This document shows, piece by piece, positions 51,190-59,418 of a stretch of 64,000 nucleotides of DNA. Under the pieces are notes generated by a model. The model saw only the letters and a list, made by a program, of their open reading frames with translations. It made no database searches and was not told the DNA's origin. The stretch's first letter is position 1; each line of letters opens with the position of its first letter. The stretch comes from Nocardia pseudovaccinii NBRC 100343. GTDB taxonomy: Bacteria; Actinomycetota; Actinomycetes; Mycobacteriales; Mycobacteriaceae. The stretch lies in contig NZ_BDBY01000096.1 of NCBI RefSeq assembly GCF_001613225.1, positions 49,353 through 113,352 of the forward strand. Reading direction: 5' to 3'. A program made the translations under genes and the position numbers.

Positions 51190-51498
51190 ATGGACCAACC
51201 ACTTCACGGCGGCCGGCTCGGAATCGCCGAAGCCGCACTGGCCGACCAGCCAGCGAACGGTATAACAACTATGAGCACACCGTCGACCCGAAGCGGACAG
51301 CGCAGTACCGCGTACTCGCGAGAAACCGCAGTCGCTTTCGTCATCGATGCCGTCGAGTCAACCGGTGCGGCCACTCGACATGATTTCGATATCGACCGGA
51401 TCGTCACCACCGCGCACGCGATGGCCGACGATTGGGACATCGAAACCCTGCAACCGGCGACCTTCTGGCGCATCGCCTCCAGCTTCATCAAGCAGTGA
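51190..51498 (+). CDS. small orphan protein, promoter family member A
   Basis: 102 residues from the ATG at 51190. The site is supported by comparison with gene C at 56856: both have AGGGG, seven bases, ATG, and a shared GRLGIA motif in the first 15 residues. An upstream GTG at 51127 with GGGGAGG could give a longer form. C-terminal half: AVAFVIDAVESTG, DFDIDRIVTTAHAMADDWD. No known family. Controlled by the shared promoter block. Confidence 0.6.
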   Translation: MDQPLHGGRLGIAEAALADQPANGITTMSTPSTRSGQRSTAYSRETAVAFVIDAVESTGAATRHDFDIDRIVTTAHAMADDWDIETLQPATFWRIASSFIKQ

Positions 51499-51551
51499 CC
51501 GGCGAGGACCGACCACTGCATCCAATGATGTAGCAGCGCAACCGAATTGCG

Positions 51552-52190
51552 TTACGCCTCGGTCGGCGATGCCCACTGCGCCGTATAGGCCCGCAGTGCG
51601 ACCTTGGCCTCGCGCAACAGATTCGGGTCGCCGTCGGGATCGGATCGGAACGCCTCCTGTAGGACGGCATCGCCCATGAGATGGGCAGCGCGGCAGGCGA
51701 TATCGAGTCCTTCGATATCGGCGACGGCGCCCTGGGCAAGCATGACCTCCCGCAGCGTCACCGCCATCCGGCGTTTGTGCTCGCGATCGGCGGCCCGGGC
51801 GGCCTCGTTGAAGTCCTTGCCGAACCACAGCGCACGGAAACCGGGCTCGTCCCGGTAGACCTGGGCGAACGCGTCCACCAGGACGCCGATCGGATCGTCC
51901 CAGTGCTCGGCGCGCGCGAGCTCGAGCAGCAGGGCGGCCTTGGCCTCCAATTGCTCGATATACGCGGCGGCGAGGGTTTCGATGACGGCCTCGCGATCCG
52001 GGAGGTACTGGTACAGCGAGCCGACCGAAATCCGTGCCTCCGCAGCCACTCTGATCATGGTCAGCGCCTCGACGCCCTCCGTGGCGATCAGGCGATCGGC
52101 CACCTCGAGCACCCGCGTCAACCGCTCCCGGCTGCGCGTCTGAATCGGCACGCGACGCAGGCCCGCCTCGGGTAGTGCACGGATGGGCAA
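51552..52190 (-). CDS. TetR family transcriptional regulator
   Basis: 212 residues. HTH: LTMIRVAAEARISVGSLYQY near residues 43-65, then a helical effector domain (EPGFRALWFG). Divergent from the aldolase gene over only 54 bp with a palindrome in between, so it almost certainly controls the aldolase/kinase pair and itself. Confidence 0.9.
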   Translation of the reverse strand: MPIRALPEAGLRRVPIQTRSRERLTRVLEVADRLIATEGVEALTMIRVAAEARISVGSLYQYLPDREAVIETLAAAYIEQLEAKAALLLELARAEHWDDPIGVLVDAFAQVYRDEPGFRALWFGKDFNEAARAADREHKRRMAVTLREVMLAQGAVADIEGLDIACRAAHLMGDAVLQEAFRSDPDGDPNLLREAKVALRAYTAQWASPTEA

Positions 52191-52211
52191 GGATTACCTC
52201 CGAACGTAATG

Positions 52212-52224
52212 TGAATCATATTCA
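52212..52224. promoter_or_regulatory. 13-bp palindrome, candidate operator of the TetR regulator
   Basis: TGAATCATATTCA, perfect 5-bp arms with a 3-base centre, in the 54-bp gap between the divergent TetR and aldolase genes. It can block both promoters. Confidence 0.65.
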
Positions 52225-52244
52225 GGTTTGGGTAGAGTATCCGG

Positions 52245-52913
52245 ATGACCACCATCGCACCAACCGAACGCGCTGAGGTAGCGGCGGCCTGTCAGCGCTT
52301 GGCCGCACAGGGGCTGCTGATCGGCACCGCGGGCAATGTGAGCCTGCGCTGCGGTGATCTGGTCGCCGTCACGGCCACCGGCGCGGTGCTGGCGGAGGTC
52401 ATCGCCGACGATGTCACGGTGGTCGACCTGGCGGGTCAGGTGGTCGCGGGACGCTACGCGCCCACCTCCGAATTGGGTTTGCATCTCGATATCTATCGCA
52501 CCTACGCCACGCAGGCGGTGGTGCACACCCATGCGCCCAAGGCGACGGCCATCGCCTGTGTGCTCGACGAACTGCCGGTCATCCATTACCAGCAGCTGCT
52601 GCTCGGCGGTGCGACTAGGGTCGCCCCGTTCCATCCCTTCGGCACCGTCGAACTCGCGGATTCGGTGCGAACGGCGTTGCGGGGCAAGCAGTCCGCGTTG
52701 CTGGCCAATCACGGCGCGGTCACCATCGGCGCATCGCTGGACCAGGCCGTCGAATCCGCACTGCTGCTGGAATGGGCCTGCGCGCTGTATCTGGACGCGA
52801 TGACGATCGGCAGGCCGCGCGAACTCACCGAACAGCAGCAAGCCGCGGTCGTCGAGGTGGCACTGCGCACCGGATACGGCACCCGCAAACCGCTGAAGAA
52901 GGACACCGAATGA
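52245..52913 (+). CDS. class II aldolase/adducin family protein
   Basis: 222 residues of the L-fuculose-phosphate/L-ribulose-phosphate family. Visible motifs: GLLIGTAGNVSLR (phosphate loop), VVHTHAPKA (two metal-binding His), and NHGAVTIG (third His region). These enzymes cleave or epimerise sugar phosphates using a divalent metal. Its stop overlaps the sugar kinase start as ATGA, so the kinase may supply its phosphorylated substrate. Confidence 0.9.
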   Translation: MTTIAPTERAEVAAACQRLAAQGLLIGTAGNVSLRCGDLVAVTATGAVLAEVIADDVTVVDLAGQVVAGRYAPTSELGLHLDIYRTYATQAVVHTHAPKATAIACVLDELPVIHYQQLLLGGATRVAPFHPFGTVELADSVRTALRGKQSALLANHGAVTIGASLDQAVESALLLEWACALYLDAMTIGRPRELTEQQQAAVVEVALRTGYGTRKPLKKDTE

Positions 52914-53857
52914 ACGTAATCGCTTTGGGAGCACATGTTTTGGATATCCTCGTCAGACCCGTCGCCGCCATACCGGACGGGCAGCAGACCGCGCTGGTCG
53001 AGGACATCCGCGTCACCGCGGCGGGCACGGCTGCGGGTACGGCGCTGACACTGGCCAAACTCGGCGCGAGCGTGCGGACCGCGGGTGCGATCGGCACGGA
53101 CACCTCCGGCGATATCCTGCTCGGGCTGCTCGCAAAGGCCGGTATCGATACGAAACTGGTTGTGCGCAAGGAAGATCGACCTACCTCGTCGTCGGTGCTG
53201 CCGGTCCGTCCCAATGGCGAGCGTCCCAGCCTGCATCTGTTGGGCGCCAACCCGTTCTACACCCTCGATGATGTCGATTGGGCCGCGATCGCCGCCGCCG
53301 ACCATCTGCACCTCGGTGGTCCGGAACTGATCGGTGCGGCACATGCGGCGCGAATCCTGCGGCACGCCAAGGACAATGGCGTCAGCACCTCCGTCGATCT
53401 GATCGCGCCCGGCGCACTCGGTAGCCTCGACGCCATCGCCGAAGTCCTCCCGCATACCGACTACTTCCTCCCGAATGACGAACAGGTGCTCGGCTTCACC
53501 GGCACCACCGACCTGGTGGCCGGTTGCGAGGTGCTGAAGGACGCGGGCGCTTGCATCCTGGCGGTTACGCGGGGCGCCGACGGCACCCTACTCGTCGGCC
53601 CCGACAACTATCAGGACATTCCCGCGTTCGCCGTCGACGTCGTCGACACCACAGGGTGCGGTGATGCCTTCTCCGCCGGTTTCATCCGTGCGATCGCACT
53701 GGGCCGGAATCTGCGTGCCGCCGCGATCTTCGGTAATGCGGTCGCCGCACTGGTCGCCCGCGGACTCGGCAGCGACCACGGCGATTTCGATCTCGCCGCA
53801 GTGGACGCGTTCGCAGCCGAAACAGGCACTATCGACCCGGACAAGCCGGGTCGATAG
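52910..53857 (+). CDS. PfkB family carbohydrate kinase
   Basis: 315 residues from the ATG at 52910 (ATGA overlap). Motifs: AAGTAAGTALTLAKLGASV near the N-terminus and the anion-hole signature VDTTGCGDAFSAGF with the catalytic Asp. Ribokinase-like enzymes phosphorylate sugars, nucleosides or related compounds. Together with the class II aldolase and TetR regulator it forms a small regulated sugar-use unit. The exact sugar is not readable. Confidence 0.9.
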   Translation: MNVIALGAHVLDILVRPVAAIPDGQQTALVEDIRVTAAGTAAGTALTLAKLGASVRTAGAIGTDTSGDILLGLLAKAGIDTKLVVRKEDRPTSSSVLPVRPNGERPSLHLLGANPFYTLDDVDWAAIAAADHLHLGGPELIGAAHAARILRHAKDNGVSTSVDLIAPGALGSLDAIAEVLPHTDYFLPNDEQVLGFTGTTDLVAGCEVLKDAGACILAVTRGADGTLLVGPDNYQDIPAFAVDVVDTTGCGDAFSAGFIRAIALGRNLRAAAIFGNAVAALVARGLGSDHGDFDLAAVDAFAAETGTIDPDKPGR

Positions 53858-53863
53858 CGATAT

Positions 53864-54751
53864 TCAGGCGTTCTTGGCGTATTCGGCGAGGATCTTCAGC
53901 GACTCGCCTGGCGCCTCGGCTTGCACACTCAGGCGATCCATGACCGAGAGGTACAGCGCCAGATCCTGTTTCCGATCCAGATACAGCGCACTGGTCAGAT
54001 GTTCGAGATAGACGATGTCGGGCAGCTCGGTCTCGGCGAAACGCAAGATGCTGAACGAACTACCCGCAGCGGCGTGTTCGCCCGCCGAGTACGGCAGGAC
54101 CTGCACCGTGACATTCGGGAGTTCCGCCAGTTCGATGAGGTGTTCCATCTGCTCGCGGTGCACCCGCGACCCGCCGACCGGCCGATGCAGCGCGGCCTCG
54201 TCGATGATCGCCCAGATGATCGGCGGTTCGGCTCGGCGCAGCACCTCCTGCCGACGGATACGGACCTGCACGCGGCGGTCCATATCGGCGTCCTCGTACC
54301 CGAGTGACATTACGGCCCTGGCATATTCGGGCGTCTGCAGCAACCCGGGCACCAAGTGCGCCTCGTAGGTGCGGATCTTGGTCGCAGCCTGCTCCAAGCC
54401 GAGATAGGTGCCGAACCAGGACGGCAGCAGATCGCTGTAGCGGTGCCACCAGCCTGGTTCGTTCGCCTGCCTGGCCAGATCCAGGAAACGCTCTCGCTCC
54501 TCGGCGTCGTTGACGCCGTAGAGGGTCAGCAGGTCGCGGATATCGCGTTCCTTGAATCCGGTGCGACCCAACTCGAGACGACTGATCTTGGCGTGTGAAC
54601 CGCGGATGGCGTCACCTGCGGCCTCACGGGTGATGCCATTCTTCACCCGCAGGTCACGCAACTGCCCGCCCAGCGCGATCCGCAATACGGTCGGACCACG
54701 TTCCACTACAACCGATTGCACACGACCGTCGTCATCGGGTTCTGCGATCAT
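53864..54751 (-). CDS. XRE family regulator with DUF5753 domain
   Basis: 295 residues from the ATG at 54751 (GGAGATGACTT upstream). XRE HTH about residues 25-75 (NGITREAAGDAIRGSHAKIS), then DUF5753 (YEAHLVPGLLQTPEYARAVM, IWAIIDEAALHRP, VTVQVLPYSAGEHAA). Closely similar to the product at 43646. The DUF397 gene lies 88 bp upstream in the same direction, the classic pairing in actinobacteria, where the XRE protein represses or activates the small DUF397 gene. Confidence 0.9.
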   Translation of the reverse strand: MIAEPDDDGRVQSVVVERGPTVLRIALGGQLRDLRVKNGITREAAGDAIRGSHAKISRLELGRTGFKERDIRDLLTLYGVNDAEERERFLDLARQANEPGWWHRYSDLLPSWFGTYLGLEQAATKIRTYEAHLVPGLLQTPEYARAVMSLGYEDADMDRRVQVRIRRQEVLRRAEPPIIWAIIDEAALHRPVGGSRVHREQMEHLIELAELPNVTVQVLPYSAGEHAAAGSSFSILRFAETELPDIVYLEHLTSALYLDRKQDLALYLSVMDRLSVQAEAPGESLKILAEYAKNA

Positions 54752-54839
54752 CAAGTCATCTCCGATACTCGGGTTTGACCACAGTGTGTCACAAATACCC
54801 CGTTTGAAAACACACCGCACCGATCGCCTATGTTACCGC

Positions 54840-55064
54840 TCAGCTAGTCAGGTCGTCGAACTCCCCGGCCTTCGCGCCGCGCACGAACGCGTCGATCTCC
54901 GGTCGAGTGTAGAACAGGATGCCACCTTCCGGGTCGCGTGAATTGCGAACGGCGATCGAACCATCCGACGCCTCGGCGACCTCGACGCAGTTACCGCCCG
55001 ACGGACCGCTGAACGAGCTCTTGCGCCACGCGCCTTTGATCTTGGGTGTACCGGTGTCGAACAT
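54840..55064 (-). CDS. DUF397 domain protein
   Basis: 74 residues from the ATG at 55064 (GAGTGGGGAAG upstream). The hallmark order is WRKSSFSGPSGGNCVEVA, then IAVRNSRDPEGGILF and EIDAFVRGAKAGEFD. DUF397 proteins partner with XRE-DUF5753 regulators in developmental and antibiotic control in Streptomyces (WhiJ-type systems). The promoter region has three copies of the CAGATGT-type element. Confidence 0.92.
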   Translation of the reverse strand: MFDTGTPKIKGAWRKSSFSGPSGGNCVEVAEASDGSIAVRNSRDPEGGILFYTRPEIDAFVRGAKAGEFDDLTS

Positions 55065-55091
55065 CTTCCCCACTCCTCGGCTGCTTCCAGT

Positions 55092-55163
55092 GTGAGATGT
55101 ACGCTCGAGCGGCTTTGCAGATGTGCGCTCAAACGTTCTTGCATTTGCACCTACATCTGCAAG
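55092..55163 (-). promoter_or_regulatory. cluster of CAGATGT-type elements upstream of DUF397
   Basis: Plus-strand matches at 55092 (GTGAGATGTACGC) and 55114 (TTTGCAGATGTGC), and a minus-strand match at 55151-55163 (CTTGCAGATGTAG), plus an outer CTTGCA...TGCAAG palindrome spanning 55138-55163. These lie 30-100 bp upstream of the DUF397 start and resemble the core of the shared promoter block. Probable binding sites of an XRE-DUF5753 regulator. Confidence 0.5.
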
Positions 55164-55427
55164 ATAGCACGAAGCTCCCCTATGCGGCACAAAAGAATTC
55201 AGACCTGCCGGTCCCCTTCGTGACCCCTGTTCAACGCGTTACGCGAGTGCTGTACGCGGCCGCGCGCGACGCGCCCGAAATGCGTGATCGACTACTCGAT
55301 CCCGCAGGTCGAGTCGATGCGAATCTTGTACTGTCACAGTGCACATCGGCCGTGCCAGCCAATCGCGACACCCGCCGCCTGAGCAGTCCGGTTCACCGTT
55401 TATCAGCTCGCCGAGGAGTCCACCCCC

Positions 55428-56225
55428 ATGTCCGACGATCAAACCCCGCTCATCCGGACCGACATCCCGCATTCCGCGCGCATCTGGAACTACTGGATGG
55501 GCGGTAAGGATTATTACGAAATCGACCGTATCGCCGGTGATGCCGGGGTCGAGGTGGATCCGGACATCACCACCATGGCCGTGCAGTCGCGCCAGTTCCT
55601 CCTTCGCGCGGTGCGTTACCTGGCGGGCGAGGAGGGCATCCGCCAGTTCCTCGATATCGGCACCGGCCTGCCGACCATGCAGAACACCCACGAAGTCGCC
55701 CAGGGCGTCGCGCCGGACTCGAAGGTCGTCTATGTCGACAACGATCCACTGGTCCTCACCATGGCGCGGGCGCTGCTCACCAGCACGACCCCCGAGGGCG
55801 TAACCACTTACGTCGATTGCGATTACCACGATCCGGAGCAGATCATCGCCGACGCCCGCAACGTGCTCAATTTCAATGAGCCGATCGGCGTGATGTTCAT
55901 GGGCGTCCTCGGCCACGCCAAGTCCTACGACGAGCTGCTGCGCATCGTGCGCACGGTGCTCGCCGCGGTGCCGTCGGGCAGCTTCCTGGTCATGTGGGAC
56001 GGCACCGACGACAGCAAGGAGTACGTGACGCTGTGTGAGAACTACACCGGCACCGGCGGCGTACCCTATGTTCCCCGACCCCAGGCCGAAATCCGTGCCG
56101 TATTCGACGGTTTGGAACTTGTCGAGCCCGGATTCGTATCGATCACCCAGTGGCGCACCGATGCCGCCGAGGTCGGCGAGGTCCGGCCGATCTCCGCCTT
56201 CGGCGCGGTCGCGCGCAAGCCCTGA
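55428..56225 (+). CDS. SAM-dependent methyltransferase family PF04672
   Basis: 265 residues. SARIWNYWMGGKDYYEID, FLDIGTGLPTMQNTHEVA and VVYVDNDPLVLTMARALL give the same SAM-binding core as the product at 42667. Divergent from the DUF397/XRE unit over about 360 bp. Acceptor unknown. In gene order this locus mirrors the 42.7-44.6 kb pair of methyltransferase and XRE regulator. Confidence 0.87.
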   Translation: MSDDQTPLIRTDIPHSARIWNYWMGGKDYYEIDRIAGDAGVEVDPDITTMAVQSRQFLLRAVRYLAGEEGIRQFLDIGTGLPTMQNTHEVAQGVAPDSKVVYVDNDPLVLTMARALLTSTTPEGVTTYVDCDYHDPEQIIADARNVLNFNEPIGVMFMGVLGHAKSYDELLRIVRTVLAAVPSGSFLVMWDGTDDSKEYVTLCENYTGTGGVPYVPRPQAEIRAVFDGLELVEPGFVSITQWRTDAAEVGEVRPISAFGAVARKP

Positions 56226-56295
56226 AGCGCAAGCGGCACAACGGCGGTCATCGGTCACTCGGTCGACGACCGCCGTTCATATTTCTGTTGGTCGT

Positions 56296-56340
56296 TCGTG
56301 CAAATGTACTTGCATCTGTAAGTGCCGACGGCCTAAACTC
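56296..56340 (+). promoter_or_regulatory. shared 45-bp promoter block, copy B
   Basis: Gap-free match to copies A and C: GTGCAAATGTACTTGCAT, with -35 TTGCAT (56310-56315), an 18-bp spacer and -10 TAAACT (56334-56339). It precedes the small gene at 56428 by about 88 bp. Confidence 0.72.
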
Positions 56341-56427
56341 GGAACCAGAATCGGGGAGGTACGCAGGGAGTTCGCGCCGGCGTCACCACATCCACCTCCC
56401 CATCCGCAGACGCGAGGGGCGGTCGAG

Positions 56428-56664
56428 ATGAGTACGCCATTCCGAACTCCGCGCGGGGCCACGATCGCCGGCGGATCCGGGATCGACACCCTGCGGCAAT
56501 GCTCGGCGCCGGAGTACGCGCCTCTCGATTGCGGTGTCGAACCGCGCGGCCTCACCTATCGGCAGGCCCGCGAGATCCTGCACCTGCACGAGGTGCACGG
56601 CCCGCAGTGCCGCCAATGGCTTGCCGCCGCGGCCTACCTCTCCGCCGGACTCGACGACGAATAA
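56428..56664 (+). CDS. small orphan protein, promoter family member B
   Basis: 78 residues from the ATG at 56428 (GAGGGG upstream). The C-terminal half GLTYRQAREILHLHEVHG and CRQWLAAAAYLSAGL looks like two amphipathic helices. No family recognised. It follows promoter copy B. Confidence 0.6.
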   Translation: MSTPFRTPRGATIAGGSGIDTLRQCSAPEYAPLDCGVEPRGLTYRQAREILHLHEVHGPQCRQWLAAAAYLSAGLDDE

Positions 56665-56722
56665 CGTTCGACCCCAACGGCTCCACCGACACGGCCCCAA
56701 ATCGCTTCGCACGCAGTGATGT

Positions 56723-56767
56723 TCGTACAGATGTACTTGCATCTGTACGACACGCCGCTCTAAACTC
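56723..56767 (+). promoter_or_regulatory. shared 45-bp promoter block, copy C
   Basis: Gap-free match to copies A and B, with a near-perfect palindromic core GTACAGATGTACTTGCATCTGTAC-like (written here in part: arms GTACAGATG and CATCTGTAC at 56726-56748), -35 TTGCAT and -10 TAAACT (56761). The small gene at 56856 follows. Confidence 0.72.
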
Positions 56768-56855
56768 ATGCGCGACAAGGGAGTTTCGCACCCGAGAGCC
56801 CGTGCCGCTGTCGCCACCGGGATCTCTCGGCGCCAGAGCCACAGGGGGCATTCGC

Positions 56856-57053
56856 ATGAATCCACCACGCGCTGCCGGTCGACTCGGGATCGCCGATATC
56901 GCCGCGGCCTACGGCACCGAAGCATTGCAGCGGCGCATCGCCGAACTGCACGCCAGCGGACAGCACTATGCCGCCATCGCGATCGAACGCGAAATCCGCA
57001 GCGGCGCAGTAGTAATCGATTCCGACCTGCGGAATCAGCAAGGCGCGGCCTAG
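56856..57053 (+). CDS. small orphan protein, promoter family member C
   Basis: 65 residues from the ATG at 56856 with AGGGGG seven bases upstream. It begins MNPPRAAGRLGIADIAAAYG, related to the N-terminus of gene A (GRLGIAEAA), and continues with a helical HASGQHYAAIAIEREIRSG. No known domain. Confidence 0.6.
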   Translation: MNPPRAAGRLGIADIAAAYGTEALQRRIAELHASGQHYAAIAIEREIRSGAVVIDSDLRNQQGAA

Positions 57054-57063
57054 ATTCCGCTGC

Positions 57064-57237
57064 CCAGCCCATGAACCGGGGGTCCAAGGCGCACAACAGG
57101 TTCGGAGGTGCGGCCGGGTCGAGTGCTTGCAGCGCAATGGATACCGTGCGCGGCGAGTACATCGTCGTCAGCCGATCGGGCATGTCCGGATCGCGGCCGT
57201 CGTGGAGGGTGACGTCGTGCACTGTCGCGTCTGGACG
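57064..57237 (-). pseudogene. C-terminal fragment of a class 2 lipase gene
   Basis: On the minus strand about 58 codons (TVHDVTLHDGRDPDM, DRLTTMYSPRTVSIALQALD, LLCALDPRFMG) match the last 55 residues of the lipase at 28327 (TVHNITLQDGC, DHLTIMYSPRALSIALNALD, LECAFNPWLIG). The rest of the gene is missing and a stop lies just upstream in frame. A relic of a second lipase copy. The wider 57054-57500 gap holds nothing else recognised. Confidence 0.8.
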
Positions 57238-57500
57238 CGCGGCGCGACGACGCGGGCCGATCGCACGCAGTCGCCGACCCCGAGGCCGACGTTAAGACGG
57301 CTGGTCACGGATTTTCGATAGTTCTCGCCGGGCGCTGGAGCTTCCCACCACGGCACATGGCCCGCATGTGGACAATGCACAACGTTGCCGCGCCGCAATA
57401 GATTTCGCGTAGTCTTCCCTGGTTCATAACCATTTCGTATAGTGATGCAACGATTCGGGCGCAGATCTATCACGTCCGATGTGGCACTGGAGCGACGCGT

Positions 57501-58760
57501 ATGACTTTCTCCGCGCTGGATCTGTCCGTCGACCCGACGGACCCTGTCCTAGAGATCGGCGGCCAGCCCGCGTCGATTCCCCTACTCAATACCGACCGCG
57601 TCGCCTCGCGCATGGTCGGTTACTTCGCGACCTGTATGGCGCCGTGTCGCACGCTGCCCGGCGAGCAGCTACGCGGCGATGTCACCAAGCTGACCCGCAG
57701 CTGCCTGGCATTGGCCGCCGAAATGTTCGACAAGCGCGCGGTTCCCGGCGAGGAACAGCTCGGCGAGGTCAGGGAGGCGGCGGCGCAATGGGCCCGCGAG
57801 GCGGTGCCGCTCGGCACCATCCTGCGCGCCTACCACGAGGGGCTGCGCATCGCGTTCGGGTTGGTGACAGCGCGCGCCAAGGCCGACGATATCGATGAAC
57901 TGCTGGTCGCCACCGACCTCATGCTCGAACTCCTGGAGGCGATCACCGCGGCGGTTTCGGACGCCTACGTCGAGGAACAGCATCTCGTCGCGCGCGAACA
58001 CCAGACCGCGACGCAGACGCTGGCTTCGGCGCTGCTGAGCGGTCGCGGCAGTTCCGCGCTCGCCCGCCAGGCCGGCATCCCGATCGCCGACTCGTACCAG
58101 GTGGTCGCGCTATCGATTCCCGAACATCCGGACGAGCGCGATCCACGCGTCGACAGCCATGTCGCCGCCCGCAGGAAACTGCGCCGCCTGCAATCGGAAC
58201 TGGCCACCGCCTTCAAATCCCGGGTGCTCGCGCTGCTGAGCACCAAGGGCGGCACGCTACTGGTCCCGATCGAGGACGACGCACCGGTCCTGACCGCCGA
58301 AACATTGCGACTGCTCGCCGAATCCGCCGAGGTCGCGCTCACCGCCACGCTGGTCACCAGCGAGACCGATCAGATACCCGACGCCGCCGATCAGGCCCAT
58401 GAACTACTCAATCTGGTGCGGGTCGGTGGACGCAATCCCGGCCTGTACCAGATGGCGGACCTCGCCGTGGAGTACCAGCTCACCCGGGGCGGCCCGGCCA
58501 CTCGACGCATCGCGACCATTCTCGATCCGCTCGACGCCCATCCCGAACTGTTCGACACCATGCGCGCCTACCTGGGCAACGATATGAATCGCCAGCTCAC
58601 GGCGCGCCAGCTCTATGTCCACCCGAATACCGTCGATTACCGGCTACGCCGCATCGCTCAGCTGACCTCGATCGATCTGGCCACCTCGGCAGGCATTTCA
58701 CAGGCCGCCATCGCCCTGCTCGCGCGCGATCTGGACCGCAGCGTCGCCAGACGGCTGTAG
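57501..58760 (+). CDS. PucR family transcriptional regulator
   Basis: 419 residues. Full-length relative of the 19633 product, with the C-terminal HTH RQLTARQLYVHPNTVDYRLRR and body motifs WAREAVPLGTILRAYHEG, LASALLSGRG, VVALSIPEHPDERD, ARRKLRRLQSEL. Target genes are unknown; the CBS gene follows 84 bp downstream in the same direction. Confidence 0.86.
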   Translation: MTFSALDLSVDPTDPVLEIGGQPASIPLLNTDRVASRMVGYFATCMAPCRTLPGEQLRGDVTKLTRSCLALAAEMFDKRAVPGEEQLGEVREAAAQWAREAVPLGTILRAYHEGLRIAFGLVTARAKADDIDELLVATDLMLELLEAITAAVSDAYVEEQHLVAREHQTATQTLASALLSGRGSSALARQAGIPIADSYQVVALSIPEHPDERDPRVDSHVAARRKLRRLQSELATAFKSRVLALLSTKGGTLLVPIEDDAPVLTAETLRLLAESAEVALTATLVTSETDQIPDAADQAHELLNLVRVGGRNPGLYQMADLAVEYQLTRGGPATRRIATILDPLDAHPELFDTMRAYLGNDMNRQLTARQLYVHPNTVDYRLRRIAQLTSIDLATSAGISQAAIALLARDLDRSVARRL

Positions 58761-58844
58761 ATTGCAGCCTGATGCGGATTTGTGCTGGTCACGAGATCAC
58801 AAAGGCGTCATCCTAGTAGTGCCGCGACCTCTGGATGGTGGATT

Positions 58845-59279
58845 ATGCGAATAGCGGAGATCTTGCACAGGAAGGGCAGCGACGTGGCGACCGTCGCGCC
58901 CGAGACCACGGTACGGACCCTGCTCGGCACGCTCGCGGAGCACAATATCGGGGCGGTGGTGGTATCGCCGGACGGCAGCCGGATCGTCGGCATTGTCTCC
59001 GAGCGCGATGTGGTGCGCAGTCTGCACGCGCGCGGCGCCGCGCTGCTCGATACGCCCGTCGCGGAGATCATGACCGTCGATGTGCGAACCTGCGCACCCG
59101 ACGATCTGGTCGACGGACTGCGCGGCACCATGACCGAGCACCGCGTCCGGCACCTGCCCGTGGTCCGTGACGGCCGCCTGATCGGCATCGTCAGCATCGG
59201 CGATGTGGTCAAGAGCGCGATCTCCGAACTGGCCACCGAACGTCAGCATCTGGTCGAGTACGTGCAGGGGCAGTACTGA
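58845..59279 (+). CDS. CBS domain protein
   Basis: 144 residues made of two CBS domains: V.PE.TVR.LLGTLAEHNIGAVVVS then IVGIVSERDVVRSL, and a second MTVDVRTCAPDDLV, RHLPVVRDGRLIGIVSIGDVVKS. Tandem CBS pairs bind adenosyl nucleotides and act as energy or redox sensors. It is a stand-alone sensor of the kind induced in hypoxia-type responses of mycobacteria. Confidence 0.9.
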   Translation: MRIAEILHRKGSDVATVAPETTVRTLLGTLAEHNIGAVVVSPDGSRIVGIVSERDVVRSLHARGAALLDTPVAEIMTVDVRTCAPDDLVDGLRGTMTEHRVRHLPVVRDGRLIGIVSIGDVVKSAISELATERQHLVEYVQGQY

Positions 59280-59418
59280 ACTGCCGCGGATATCCGCGAC
59301 AGGGCCCTTGGTAGCTGCGACTTGTCGAAAGCCGTTGGCTACGAGAATCCTTCGAAGTCGTCACCGAAAGTGCGTATCGTTGGTGGCGTCCAGCGCGGTT
59401 CTCGGAGGGAGCGGCACC

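Noticed and set aside
57054..57500. Searching the gap for a mobile element that could explain the lipase fragment
   Set aside because: No transposase motif, terminal inverted repeat or target duplication was found.
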